Positions 17,715-26,549 of a DNA stretch of 64,000 nt are shown piece by piece. The translations under genes and the position numbers were made by a program. Location: contig NZ_WEZQ01000017.1 of assembly GCF_009864005.1 (NCBI RefSeq), forward strand, positions 143,745 through 207,744. Direction: 5' to 3'. The first letter of the stretch is position 1. Each line of letters starts with the position of its first letter. Below the pieces are notes generated by a model. The model was not told the DNA's origin, searched no databases, and saw nothing but the letters and a program-made list of their open reading frames with translations. Source of the DNA: Furfurilactobacillus milii. GTDB taxonomy: Bacteria; Bacillota; Bacilli; Lactobacillales; Lactobacillaceae.

Positions 17715-18350
17715 TCATATTTCTTTTAAATCGCAATTGACATATTGCTTTTGTAACTCCTTAACAAAAAAATCAAAAAAATCCTTTTTTGTATCGAAAT
17801 CCCAACTATGGTCATTATATCTAGTCAATCTAATTGATTCACTACCGTTGGTCTTGTAGAGCTCAATCGCTGGCAACTGAGTTTTATTCAAAAACTCAGT
17901 ATAAACTATCTTCCCTTCACTATTAGCAACTTCGTGAATTCGCTTTTGACCATTTTCATCGAACTCATCATGACTGACTAAACGATCATTAATTCCAAAC
18001 AAATTATAATTATGAATACTCCCGTTTTGCCAATTATCAATCTGGGCAAGCTTATGATGACCATGACCTAAAAAGTAATTCACGTTGCTCCCCTCAGACT
18101 CATAACTCCCATCCGTTGGCAGCTGTAAATCAAGCGGGGACACTATGTGAGGTGACTGAGGCAAGTTAATTTTACAAAAAAAGCTATACGGGGTAATCAC
18201 TCTGTCTAGCGACATTTGCATCGCCCGAAGTTCACTTTGCAATCTAACATCAAAATTAAATTGAATCAATTTAGCTGTCGCAAGTTCATTTTTCAATAAA
18301 GAAACTCCATCAGTCAGTGACCGACCACTTTTATTAACCAAACACTTCAT
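17715..18350 (-). CDS. stand-alone Gtf-type N-terminal (acceptor-binding) domain protein
   Basis: A 211-residue protein, last gene of the four-gene operon. Its second half (DEFDENGQKRIHEVANSEGK, then YTEFLNKTQLPAIELY and FFDFFVKELQ) follows the same beta-meander pattern as the N-terminal extended-beta-sheet regions of the two upstream glycosyltransferases and of the acetyltransferase fusion, ending exactly where their catalytic parts would begin. It has no glycosyltransferase lobe, signal peptide or membrane helix. GGAG lies before the ATG and the upstream stop is 12 nt away. In GtfA/GtfB enzymes this domain contacts the serine-rich acceptor, so it may act as an adaptor or chaperone. The similarity is judged by eye; a degenerating enzyme is the alternative. 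Confidence 0.65.
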   Translation of the reverse strand: MKCLVNKSGRSLTDGVSLLKNELATAKLIQFNFDVRLQSELRAMQMSLDRVITPYSFFCKINLPQSPHIVSPLDLQLPTDGSYESEGSNVNYFLGHGHHKLAQIDNWQNGSIHNYNLFGINDRLVSHDEFDENGQKRIHEVANSEGKIVYTEFLNKTQLPAIELYKTNGSESIRLTRYNDHSWDFDTKKDFFDFFVKELQKQYVNCDLKEI

Positions 18351-18362
18351 GAGTCACCGCTC

Positions 18363-19724
18363 CTAACTACCAAAATCAAACTTCTCGCTATCAATATTTT
18401 CAATAACTTTTGCCGGCACACCTGCCAACACCACATTACTACCAAATGACTTCGTGACGACAGCGCCAGCGGCAACAACAACATTGTCACCCAAGTTTAC
18501 GCCGGGGAGAATAATCGATCCACCACCAAACCACGCATTGTCACCAACACGGATTGGCTTGCTGATTCCTTTACCCCCGAATGTTCTTGCGATGGGATTA
18601 ATGGGATGACCCGCGGTTAAAAATTGAACATTTGGACCAACTTTGGCATTATCTCCGATAGTTATCGGTGCATCATCTACAAAAACAACATTAAAATTCG
18701 AGAAAAAGTGTTCACCCACATGTATATTTTTACCAAAAGTGAAGAACACATTGCCGAGCGCACCAAAATCATCGCCCGTTGATCCTAAAGCATTCTTAAT
18801 GAGTCCGCTCCGTTTAGTAATATCGTTTTCAGCATTTATCTGCGCCAATTTTTGCTGTGCTTCTTGAGATTCAGAAATGAGCTGCGCATCGTTAAAATGC
18901 CATTGACCAACTAGTGCTTTGTCATGTTCGCTAATAGGATGAAGTTCTTCCTTCGGCAAAATAGTCGCCAGTGGTGTCCCTTCAAAACGTGTACCCTGAG
19001 CAAAAAGGTTTTGAACAACATGTCCTTTTTCTGCCATCGGTAATTTATCAATTATCTTTGTCGCCCACATCGAGTCCAACGTAACGATCTGATCATCCGT
19101 ACCTATTTTCCCAACAGCAGTTCGAATAAAAGCAGCCAAGAACTCACTTTGTGTGGCGTAAAATTGGTTAAACCCGTCCAAGTCAACCAAATGAATTAGG
19201 TTTTCAATCCGCCTATTTTCTCCACTAAGCCCATAACTTATCGTTAAAAAGGGCAATCCATCATGATTCAGATACTCAGTTTGAAGCGGTTCTTTTTCAG
19301 CTACAAAGAGATTTTTCTGAACTAATCTTCCTTTAGAATCAAACTTTTCATCTCGCAGAACAGTCTCATTTTGATCACTGTACGTTATTTCATTCACGAC
19401 GCGAGCTGCATAAGTCGCTTTTGCACGAACTTTACCGTCCTTTTTACTAACAACTAAAGTGTCTGCCTTTCCAAATAGCTGATATGATTCATTAAATCCA
19501 ATGTCTTGTAACGAAAAATGAATTGTCTTTTGATTCTTAAAACCCCCATACAAAACATACGGATTAACAATATCATTCTCATCTAAGCCAGCCTCTTTAA
19601 TGTCATTAAAAAATCTCAAGTCAAAATCCGTCATCAATATTTTAACGGGCACACCTTCCTTTTTCAGTGTGTGAAATGAGTAAATGACTCGATAGTTCAA
19701 ATTATTAGTTAATAGATAAATCAT
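18363..19724 (-). CDS. fusion of Gtf-type N-terminal region with sugar O-acetyltransferase
   Basis: A 453-residue cytoplasmic protein. Residues about 1-255 resemble the N-terminal region of the operon's glycosyltransferases (EKFDSKGRLVQKNLF, TEYLNHDGLPFLTISYG, then DSMWATKII matching the start of the GT-B fold). Residues about 265-450 are a complete maltose/galactoside O-acetyltransferase: a Mac-like N-terminal helix segment, left-handed beta-helix hexapeptides, the catalytic histidine in TAGHPINP and the terminal GVPAKVI. The enzyme would transfer acetyl from acetyl-CoA to a sugar hydroxyl. AAGGTG precedes the ATG, 15 bp after the upstream stop. The joined domain suggests that O-acetylation is targeted to the glycans of the serine-rich adhesin. 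The acetyltransferase call is firm; the function of the N-terminal part is inferred. Confidence 0.85.
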   Translation of the reverse strand: MIYLLTNNLNYRVIYSFHTLKKEGVPVKILMTDFDLRFFNDIKEAGLDENDIVNPYVLYGGFKNQKTIHFSLQDIGFNESYQLFGKADTLVVSKKDGKVRAKATYAARVVNEITYSDQNETVLRDEKFDSKGRLVQKNLFVAEKEPLQTEYLNHDGLPFLTISYGLSGENRRIENLIHLVDLDGFNQFYATQSEFLAAFIRTAVGKIGTDDQIVTLDSMWATKIIDKLPMAEKGHVVQNLFAQGTRFEGTPLATILPKEELHPISEHDKALVGQWHFNDAQLISESQEAQQKLAQINAENDITKRSGLIKNALGSTGDDFGALGNVFFTFGKNIHVGEHFFSNFNVVFVDDAPITIGDNAKVGPNVQFLTAGHPINPIARTFGGKGISKPIRVGDNAWFGGGSIILPGVNLGDNVVVAAGAVVTKSFGSNVVLAGVPAKVIENIDSEKFDFGS

Positions 19725-19739
19725 TACATTGCACCTTCA

Positions 19740-21257
19740 TTAACCTAGTTGAGGCATTTCATGAGTCCAGCTCTTCCAAACATTAGATTCAGAAAAACGT
19801 TTGCTTCTTTCATAAGCAGCTGTACTAAATTGTTGTAACAAACTTGGATTTGTCATCAATTTAACAACTTTGTTTGCAAATCCTTCAATATCCCCTACAG
19901 GAACAACATAACCGTCTACGCCATCCTCAACACTTTCTCCTGGGCCATAATTAGTATCATACGTCACAACAGGAATTCCATGTGCAAGGGACTCAATAAC
20001 GCCAATCGCTAACCCTTCATAAATGCTTGTAAGCACAGAAAGTCTAGCATGATTAAGAATTCCTGTTAAGTCGGGAACGTAATTATCAAAGTGAACCACA
20101 TTCCCTAAATTCAGCTCCTTAACTTGCTGGTCAATCTGTTGAACAATTCTTGGATCGCCATAACCATATACGTGAAGCTGAATTGCAGGTATTTGTTTAT
20201 GCACTATATCAAATGCTGAAACCATATGGTCAATTTGCTTTTCGACGGCCCTCCTAGAAATACTAATAACCTGATCCGCGTTTCTCTCTTTAATTGGAAT
20301 CCGAGGTTCGTTCCACAATTCATCTGGAATTGTGCCTGATGGCAGAACCATTATCGGCGTCGAAGTTGTTAAACGTTGCTCTAAATCTGATTTTTGTCGT
20401 TGACTCTGAACAATAATACCATCAAGTTTGTCAGGATATTGTTCCAAAGCAATTCGATAGCCATCGGTCATCACGCCATGAACCTGATCGTGTTTGTCAC
20501 TAGAATGTGTGTTATGTAGATAAACATACTTGTAAGCATCGGTCTTCATTAGTGCTAATGCATAATCTCCTACCATGCGCCGATCCGATAGGAAACTATT
20601 TTTGCCACCTTCACGAAGGTTAACTTGATCTAAGAAGAAAGCTAATAGGTGATCCAAATCGCGAAATACATAATCTTTACCTTGAAAGTCATCCAATTTA
20701 AGCAGTGAATTAACGCGTTGACCATCTGAATTTTTAGCATAATAAGACTCGTATACTCTTTTCCCAGAGGGAGTGTACATGAATTCACTCGTTATTTCGC
20801 CAACTCGACTAAAATATTGAACAAAGGACCTAAAGCCCCGCCAATCATACCAGTCTGTCCGCAGATTATTGCCATATATATCAAAGAATGCAATAGACTC
20901 AACCTTTTCAGTACCAGGGTAAAGTGTCACATCGAACATATGTTGATCTTCCTTGCTAAAAGGCAATACATTGTCTTTAGCTTCCCCTAACTGATAGTCA
21001 CTAGGAAAATCCAAGTCCAAATACCGAACATTTTTTTCGGAAACATGTTCAGCTTCTTGGAAGAAATCAAACATATTTATAAAGTCGTCATCAGTCAGCC
21101 CTGCATTTAGTACATCGTGATGAGCCGTAAGAGAAAAATCTCTGAAAATCAATTTTGCTGGTGCTTTAGCTCGTTTAAACATGGCTATCCTGTGTAACTC
21201 AGCATCCTCAACCCCTGACCGACCAACAGACATTCCCCCATTAATCGAAAAGAACAT
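19740..21257 (-). CDS. GtfA/GtfB-like glycosyltransferase (GT4), second of the operon
   Basis: A 505-residue protein. Residues about 1-200 form the extended beta-sheet region typical of TagE/GtfA/GtfB-like enzymes; the rest is a GT-B fold with the GT4 carboxylate motif E-x7-E (EGLAIGVIE) and the donor-site segment HGIPVVTYDTNYGPGE. Such enzymes transfer sugars from UDP-sugars to serine/threonine of serine-rich adhesins or to teichoic acids. Start: the ATG at 21257, five bases after the upstream stop, shares the GGGAG that ends that gene; a GTG at 21266 is possible. With the upstream gene it probably forms the GtfA-GtfB type heterodimer. Both retain E-x7-E, so both may be active. Confidence 0.85.
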   Translation of the reverse strand: MFFSINGGMSVGRSGVEDAELHRIAMFKRAKAPAKLIFRDFSLTAHHDVLNAGLTDDDFINMFDFFQEAEHVSEKNVRYLDLDFPSDYQLGEAKDNVLPFSKEDQHMFDVTLYPGTEKVESIAFFDIYGNNLRTDWYDWRGFRSFVQYFSRVGEITSEFMYTPSGKRVYESYYAKNSDGQRVNSLLKLDDFQGKDYVFRDLDHLLAFFLDQVNLREGGKNSFLSDRRMVGDYALALMKTDAYKYVYLHNTHSSDKHDQVHGVMTDGYRIALEQYPDKLDGIIVQSQRQKSDLEQRLTTSTPIMVLPSGTIPDELWNEPRIPIKERNADQVISISRRAVEKQIDHMVSAFDIVHKQIPAIQLHVYGYGDPRIVQQIDQQVKELNLGNVVHFDNYVPDLTGILNHARLSVLTSIYEGLAIGVIESLAHGIPVVTYDTNYGPGESVEDGVDGYVVPVGDIEGFANKVVKLMTNPSLLQQFSTAAYERSKRFSESNVWKSWTHEMPQLG

Positions 21258-21262
21258 AGTTT

Positions 21263-22807
21263 TCACTCTCCCATTTTCTCTTTTGCGTCTGCAAATACGG
21301 GCTGCCAAAGTTTCCAGATGGAGTCCTCAGAAAAGCGTTCTGAATTTTCGTATGATGCAGTGCTGAAGCGTTGCCATTTTTCGTCATCCAGCAGCAGTTC
21401 AGCCATGCTGGTTGCAATGGCGTTAACATCATTCATTGGGACTACATACCCATTAACATTATTTTGAATGATTTCAGAAGGCCCATATCGCACATCAAAG
21501 GAAACCAGTGGAACGCCATTCGAGTTGGCTTCAAGCATGGCTAAATTAAAGCCTTCCATAGCACTAGTCACTCCAAATAATTGAGCCTTACTTTCAACTT
21601 CATTGACATTAGTGATATATCCGTGGAACTTAACGCTATCGGATAAATTAAGTTTACTTACCTGGTCAGTTAGTTGTTTCTGTACATCTCCAGCTGGATT
21701 CCCATAAAAATCTAAGTGCGACCATGGAACAAGCCTCTTAATAATTGCAAAAGCGTCAATTAACAGATTCAATCGCTTTTCGGCTGCAATTCGGCAAACA
21801 GCAATTATTTGCCCTTTATTCCGATCACCAAGTGGAATACGATCAGTTTCAACTTGAGAATCAGGTACAATTCCGACTGGAACCTTGAACACTGACACTG
21901 TTTGATGAAATCTCGTCGTTAAATCATCCAATTGTTTTTGCGTAGAGGCAATAATTGCATCCCACTTATTAATGTTATTTAACGCAAATTGGTAATTCCA
22001 ATTTAACGTGCTGTGCATTGGTTCAATAGCATCTGAGTGAACATTATGAAGATACAAGATTTTATAAGCCTTACTTGGGAAATTTAAAAGTCCCCAATCA
22101 GCATTTTCATTGCGATCAGAAATGAAAATATCACCCTGACCGTCGGCTAGATTAAGCTGGTTCAAAAAGAATCTTGTCAAACCTTTCATGCCATTAAATT
22201 GATAATCTCGACCTTCGAAATTACGTACTATAAATTGTGAATTATGTATATTACCAGCACGATCAAACAACCAGAAAGATTCATACACAATCTGTCCATC
22301 AGGATTCAAAATCAGATCTGTAACTGGCGCATCATCTGTTTGGTGCAAACGCTCTTGTGTTTTAAACCCGCGCACGTCATAAATATTCGTCTTTACCACA
22401 TGATGTGTAAAATCGTATTCGATAACTTCATGAACTTGTTCAGGGTGTTCTTTATCATTTTCGTTCCACAGCACTACTTTATACATCTCTGCTTCACCGA
22501 GAAAAACCGAATAACTACCATCATCATTTTTCTGAGGTGTACTCATGCCGTCTGGAAACTTTAAATCTGAAACAGTACATTCTTGATATTTCAAACTACC
22601 TGTTCCCTGAAGCCATTCAAATAGATTTATAAATTCGTTTTCCTTTAATCCCGCATTAAAGTAATTTTTATGTCCATCGTTTTCAAATAAACGAGTAATA
22701 ATTTTAGCCGGCTGGTTATGATTACGAAAGAGCTTCATTCGTTTCAATTGCGCAAATTCGACTCCGGTTTTTCGGTCTGGCATAACAGTATTAATAAAAT
22801 AAATCAT
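21263..22807 (-). CDS. GtfA/GtfB-like glycosyltransferase (GT4), first of the operon
   Basis: A 514-residue cytoplasmic enzyme beginning MIYFINTVMPDRKTGVEFAQ, the hallmark opening of GtfA-type transferases. An N-terminal beta-sheet extension (about 60-200, with NVYDVRGFKTQERLHQ-like repeats) leads into a GT-B fold with E-x7-E (EGFNLAMLE) and the UDP-sugar segment SNGVPLVSFDVRYGPSE. The probable job is the first sugar transfer onto the adhesin's serine-rich regions. CAGGGGG precedes the ATG and a promoter lies 80 bp upstream, so this is the first gene of the operon. The alternative role is teichoic-acid glucosylation (TagE), but the adjacency to an SRR adhesin favours protein glycosylation. 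Confidence 0.87.
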   Translation of the reverse strand: MIYFINTVMPDRKTGVEFAQLKRMKLFRNHNQPAKIITRLFENDGHKNYFNAGLKENEFINLFEWLQGTGSLKYQECTVSDLKFPDGMSTPQKNDDGSYSVFLGEAEMYKVVLWNENDKEHPEQVHEVIEYDFTHHVVKTNIYDVRGFKTQERLHQTDDAPVTDLILNPDGQIVYESFWLFDRAGNIHNSQFIVRNFEGRDYQFNGMKGLTRFFLNQLNLADGQGDIFISDRNENADWGLLNFPSKAYKILYLHNVHSDAIEPMHSTLNWNYQFALNNINKWDAIIASTQKQLDDLTTRFHQTVSVFKVPVGIVPDSQVETDRIPLGDRNKGQIIAVCRIAAEKRLNLLIDAFAIIKRLVPWSHLDFYGNPAGDVQKQLTDQVSKLNLSDSVKFHGYITNVNEVESKAQLFGVTSAMEGFNLAMLEANSNGVPLVSFDVRYGPSEIIQNNVNGYVVPMNDVNAIATSMAELLLDDEKWQRFSTASYENSERFSEDSIWKLWQPVFADAKEKMGE

Positions 22808-22886
22808 TTTATTTTCCCCCTGTTAATTGTGATATTTATCGAAATTTAAAAGTAAAGATGCAAACCCTTTCAATTACTATGTACAC

Positions 22887-22915
22887 TTAATATATAAAAC
22901 ACTAATAGACTGCAA
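22887..22915 (-). promoter_or_regulatory. probable promoter of the glycosylation operon
   Basis: Minus-strand TTGCAG (22915-22910) and TATTAA (22892-22887) are 17 bp apart. A TTATTTTTA stretch at 22952-22960 resembles half of the inverted repeat at the adhesin promoter. The rest of 22808-23076 is AT-rich without recognisable content. Confidence 0.5.
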
Positions 22916-23076
22916 AGCAAAAAGGTTAGGTTTAAAAGCAATCGAAAAAGATTATTTTTAAGTCAGATCCTAGACGTTTAACCCGCTAATATATTCTATA
23001 CAATATGTAACTGACTCATGAATGGTCAAACTTCTTTAAACTTTCATAACGACAATTAAAAAGTACACAATCCCTA

Positions 23077-23105
23077 TTCACAGGGTGCGTAAGCCATGCT
23101 ACGAT
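23077..23105 (+). promoter_or_regulatory. promoter of the DUF4097 gene
   Basis: TTCACA and TACGAT lie exactly 17 bp apart with an extended -10 TG. The first in-frame ATG (23096) falls inside this promoter and therefore cannot be the start codon. Confidence 0.65.
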
Positions 23106-23140
23106 ACTGTCAAAATATGCTGACGGTGGTGATGGTTTTA

Positions 23141-24055
23141 ATGAGTCGACTGGGGAATTTCTTTATTCATCGAGCAAGTCATGAGAATGGCAAGGTGACG
23201 TTTGAAATCGGGGTGGATACGCACGCGCCGATGTTAGTGAATGCCTTTACGGAATCACTGAGCGACGTGGCGCATCTGACGATTAATTATTCGGCGGCTG
23301 ACATTGTGTTACAGTCCACGGATCGTTCCGAACTAACGGTACGTGAATATATGTTGGTAGACGAATCCTCGTATTATGCGCATGTCAAACATGAAGACGA
23401 CACGTTGGCCATCACTGCTGGTGAACGGCCAGCACGTGACAACCTCAACATTCGTATTGAACTGGAGATTCCGACCACCTATCATGGCCGTTTGGAAATC
23501 AGTTCAGTCAGCGGTCCAATTGAAATCGATAACTTGCATAAGTTGCGTAGTTTAGCAATTACGTCAACCAGCGGGGCTATATCGTTAGATGACGTAGAAA
23601 CGAGCAGCCTAAGTATTGATTCCATCACTGGTACCATTAAAGGCCGCAGTCTTACTGCTGATGACTACACGATTAATGCCATGAGCGGCAATGTCCACTT
23701 GATGAACACCCGTGGCAATTACTCGGTCCGTTGCTCAGCTGGTTCGCTTAAACTGGATGATGCTCATGGTCACGGTCGCTTTGAGGTTACCAGTGGCACC
23801 GCCAAACTGTGTTTTGCAGAAGTGGATGGCAACCTATCCGCCGAGTCGTCTGCTGGTTCCGTCCGTTTGCAAGTGCCACGAGAATTAGATTATGGCTTCA
23901 ACTTGGAAACATCGATTGGGAGTCTAAAGACACCTGACAACGCGCATTATTCAAATAACGAGCGCAACTACCAAACTGGCGCCATCGGTGATCCATCTGA
24001 CTTGATGATTAGCATGATGACAGTTGTTGGTTCGTTGGCACTCGAAACACGATAA
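23141..24055 (+). CDS. DUF4097-family beta-solenoid-like protein
   Basis: A 304-residue protein of repeated short beta segments (GxIEIDN, TSGAISLDD, SITGTIKG, MSGNVHLMN, SAGSLKLDD, TSGTAKLCF, SSAGSVRLQ), the pattern of DUF4097, a right-handed beta-stack family. No signal peptide or membrane helix remains when the start at 23141 (after GGTGGTGATGG) is used. Some members accompany PspC/LiaF-type envelope stress proteins; here the downstream convergent neighbours are PH-domain membrane proteins. The biochemical function is unknown. Confidence 0.82.
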   Translation: MSRLGNFFIHRASHENGKVTFEIGVDTHAPMLVNAFTESLSDVAHLTINYSAADIVLQSTDRSELTVREYMLVDESSYYAHVKHEDDTLAITAGERPARDNLNIRIELEIPTTYHGRLEISSVSGPIEIDNLHKLRSLAITSTSGAISLDDVETSSLSIDSITGTIKGRSLTADDYTINAMSGNVHLMNTRGNYSVRCSAGSLKLDDAHGHGRFEVTSGTAKLCFAEVDGNLSAESSAGSVRLQVPRELDYGFNLETSIGSLKTPDNAHYSNNERNYQTGAIGDPSDLMISMMTVVGSLALETR

Positions 24056-24062
24056 CGACACT

Positions 24063-24116
24063 AAAAAAACAGGTTTCAGTCCATGACATTTCGCCATGGC
24101 ACTGAAGCCTGTTTCG
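24063..24116. terminator. bidirectional terminator
   Basis: AAACAGGTTTCAGT and ACTGAAGCCTGTTT pair with an inner CATG/CATG stem between the convergent DUF4097 and ydbT-like genes. Confidence 0.85.
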
Positions 24117-24134
24117 TTTATTTCAATCCTTAGA

Positions 24135-25676
24135 TTAATCGGCTTGCCGATACCAGTCATACACTGAATAAATCGCTTCATCTGGCAAATAACGCGCAGT
24201 CACTTTACGACCTTCGCTGCCAGCACGAATGTTAAGTGTTAGTGACGCAAAGTGGCGTTGTTGCAACCACTTGCTCTGTTTAATCAACAACGATTGCACG
24301 TTTTGCCGTGGTACATAATACTGCTCACGGGTAAATAAAAAATTCGTCTGCGCAAATGCAAAGCGAGCATTCAGCACTTGTACTTGTGTTCGCCGCGCCG
24401 TCAGATAAGCAGGAATAATCAGCAACAAGACCACCAGCACAATGGTGATACTGTCCGCAATCACTGCCACCCGCGGCCATGGAAACGTCATCCCCGTCAT
24501 CGCAAGGACTATCCCCAGTGCAACTAGGCCAAAATTGCGCAATTGATAATATAAGGTGCGGCCGCGTTGACGGCTAGGCCTAACCTGACCAACGGGAATG
24601 TCGGTGACAAAACGTTGCAAGAAACCATCTACATCATCTTCCGCAATCAACGGCATAATCACCACATTTTCGGTATCCTTCTCTTTTTTCGAGTTCGACA
24701 CCACGATCAGTTTGACCGTTGCCATGTGCAACCAGGACCGCAACAACGGTTGACTAACCCGCACAGCCTGAATGCGACTTTGCGCTAACGTCACCGTGTT
24801 CCGCTGAAACAAGCCACGGACTGTTGTCAACTGACCGTCTGACAGACTCAATGTAAATCGATAGTACTGAATGACTATGACGACAATTGAACCCAGGTAC
24901 AAAACGAGTACCACGGCCAACATTCCCAGCACAATAACGACCCAACCAGCCTGCCCCAAGTCTTTGACAGCCGTATTTAATAACTGTTCAGAAATGAGTT
25001 TTTGCAAACGACCATACACTGCCGTAATCGCCAATAATGCTGTTAGGAACGCCGGTGAGGTCGCCGCAAACTTCAACAGATCCCTTGTCGCGATTTCGTA
25101 AACGGCAGTTGGTTGATTGGCCGTCTCATTCGTCGCTGACTGTGACTCAGGTGACGCTCCGTTTGCAGACTCAGGTACTGTTTGATTCTCACCATCGGCG
25201 ATGTTTGCCAAGCGCCGCCGAGCCGCAAGTTCATCACGTAAACTCAGTGGCACAGCGATGAGTGTCACTTCCGGTCCCTCATCGGAATGACCAGCCGTTT
25301 CGACTTCCAATGTGACTAAATCAAACGGTTTAAGGAAAAACCACTGTTTGACTGCCACGTTTTGGATACGATCGTAAGGAACGTGATTCTGCTTCCGAAA
25401 AATTAACCCATGTTTGACATAAATTTCTTGGTCCAGCAATTGATACGTAAAGGTAAAGTACTTCAACAGCGGCCACACTAGCGCAAAAACTACTAATATC
25501 GCAATGACAGTTGCAAATAACAGCGGATGTTTGCGGTAAAGCGCCAAACTACCGATAACACCACCCGCGATGGGCACAATCCACTCGCGTAGCGTTTCGA
25601 TAAAGAAACCGACTAACGCGATGGCATGTAAATGTCGCGCTGGCGTTGGCTTGGGAGAACCACCATTAGAGGTCAT
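24135..25676 (-). CDS. ydbT: YdbT-like membrane protein with bacterial PH domains
   Basis: A 513-residue membrane protein with three copies of the bacterial PH (DUF304/bPH2) unit: about residues 70-150 (YVKHGLIFRKQNHVPYDRIQNVAV), 275-345 (LTTVRGLFQRNTVTLAQSRI) and 425-500 (QTNFLFTREQYYVPRQNVQS), separated by paired transmembrane helices. This is the YdbT layout of Bacillus. Its function is poorly known; YdbST has been linked to bacteriocin and stress tolerance in other Firmicutes. The ATG overlaps the upstream gene's end by 11 bp, indicating translational coupling. Confidence 0.88.
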   Translation of the reverse strand: MTSNGGSPKPTPARHLHAIALVGFFIETLREWIVPIAGGVIGSLALYRKHPLLFATVIAILVVFALVWPLLKYFTFTYQLLDQEIYVKHGLIFRKQNHVPYDRIQNVAVKQWFFLKPFDLVTLEVETAGHSDEGPEVTLIAVPLSLRDELAARRRLANIADGENQTVPESANGASPESQSATNETANQPTAVYEIATRDLLKFAATSPAFLTALLAITAVYGRLQKLISEQLLNTAVKDLGQAGWVVIVLGMLAVVLVLYLGSIVVIVIQYYRFTLSLSDGQLTTVRGLFQRNTVTLAQSRIQAVRVSQPLLRSWLHMATVKLIVVSNSKKEKDTENVVIMPLIAEDDVDGFLQRFVTDIPVGQVRPSRQRGRTLYYQLRNFGLVALGIVLAMTGMTFPWPRVAVIADSITIVLVVLLLIIPAYLTARRTQVQVLNARFAFAQTNFLFTREQYYVPRQNVQSLLIKQSKWLQQRHFASLTLNIRAGSEGRKVTARYLPDEAIYSVYDWYRQAD

Positions 25677-26145
25677 TACGCGCCTCCTTTGCCAGTTTCA
25701 TGATTAACTCTTTCAACTGTTCAGCTGTTTCAAGGCCGACACCGTCAATCTTATGGGATGTCGCCGCTGTCACAATCGCGATCTCCTGTAGCTTCTGCCA
25801 CCGCAGAAATGGTCCCTGATCCAACTGCACATTCTGAACACGAGCGATTGGAATCACAATTTGTTTGCGAAAAAAGTAACCCTTATGCAATTCAACATCG
25901 CGGTCACTGATCCGATAAGTCCAAAACCGCCAACGATACGGCACTAGTGCCAACATGGCAATTAAGGTTACCAACGCAATGCCAATAATAAGCCACCCAC
26001 ACACCGTAAAGAAGCTCAGACTGTTGCTCAGTCCAATCGCCAGACTGCCCCCGCCGACTGCGCCGATAATAATTGCCGTTACTACAGCGGTTAATTGCCA
26101 AACGTGCGTAATCTGACGCGGCAACTGTTCCGTTTCATTTTCCAA
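25666..26145 (-). CDS. ydbS: YdbS-like membrane protein with PH domain
   Basis: A 159-residue protein with two N-terminal transmembrane helices (about 15-80) and one bacterial PH domain (YRISDRDVELHKGYFFRKQIVIPIARVQNVQLDQGPFLR). It starts with TTG at 26145, 5-6 nt after GGGGGAG. It is the partner of the downstream ydbT-like gene, which it overlaps. Confidence 0.87.
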   Translation of the reverse strand: MENETEQLPRQITHVWQLTAVVTAIIIGAVGGGSLAIGLSNSLSFFTVCGWLIIGIALVTLIAMLALVPYRWRFWTYRISDRDVELHKGYFFRKQIVIPIARVQNVQLDQGPFLRWQKLQEIAIVTAATSHKIDGVGLETAEQLKELIMKLAKEARNDL

Positions 26146-26213
26146 GATTTCTCCCCCACCTGTTGCCTAGATTCCCATCAACATGATTCAAACTTGTTAG
26201 TCACACTATACCG

Positions 26214-26250
26214 AAAAAGTGACGGTGTACCAATAACACCGCCACTTTTT
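26214..26250. terminator. bidirectional hairpin terminator
   Basis: AAAAAGTG-CGGTGT and ACACCG-CACTTTTT pair over a 7-nt loop. On the minus strand it would stop transcripts from the FetAB-like operon before ydbS. Confidence 0.8.
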
Positions 26251-26335
26251 GGGATAAAATTTTTATTTAGAATAGCGTTTGCGGCCAAAGTACCAACAAA
26301 ATGGCATCTCTCACATATGGCTGCAATGAAGTGAA

Positions 26336-26507
26336 GTCGATTAAAGACAGAGCGCCGTGTCGACAACACTTATGGCCTGGTTTAAGGCCATTTAGTGTTG
26401 TGGGACGAGTTCTGAGACGATGAACTATTCGGCTCAGAATCGAGGTAGAAGACTCCGGTTCTCAGGAGGCTGAGACCGGTCCCCACGGAACGACGTCTCT
26501 AATCGAC
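26336..26507 (+). repeat. dispersed structured element, subfamily B copy 1
   Basis: A 172-bp intergenic element closed by GTCGATTA/TAATCGAC plus AGAC/GTCT. Inside are a long CAACACT...AGTGTTG hairpin, a TTCTGAG/CTCAGAA hairpin and the shared core with GAAGACTCCGG and GACCGGTCCCCACGG. It occupies the gap between the FetB-like gene and ydbS. Two further B copies lie at 38856 and 49097 in the opposite orientation. Confidence 0.8.
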
Positions 26508-26549
26508 GTAACGGCATTTCAACCACAGATCAGACAGCTGACCACTTGC

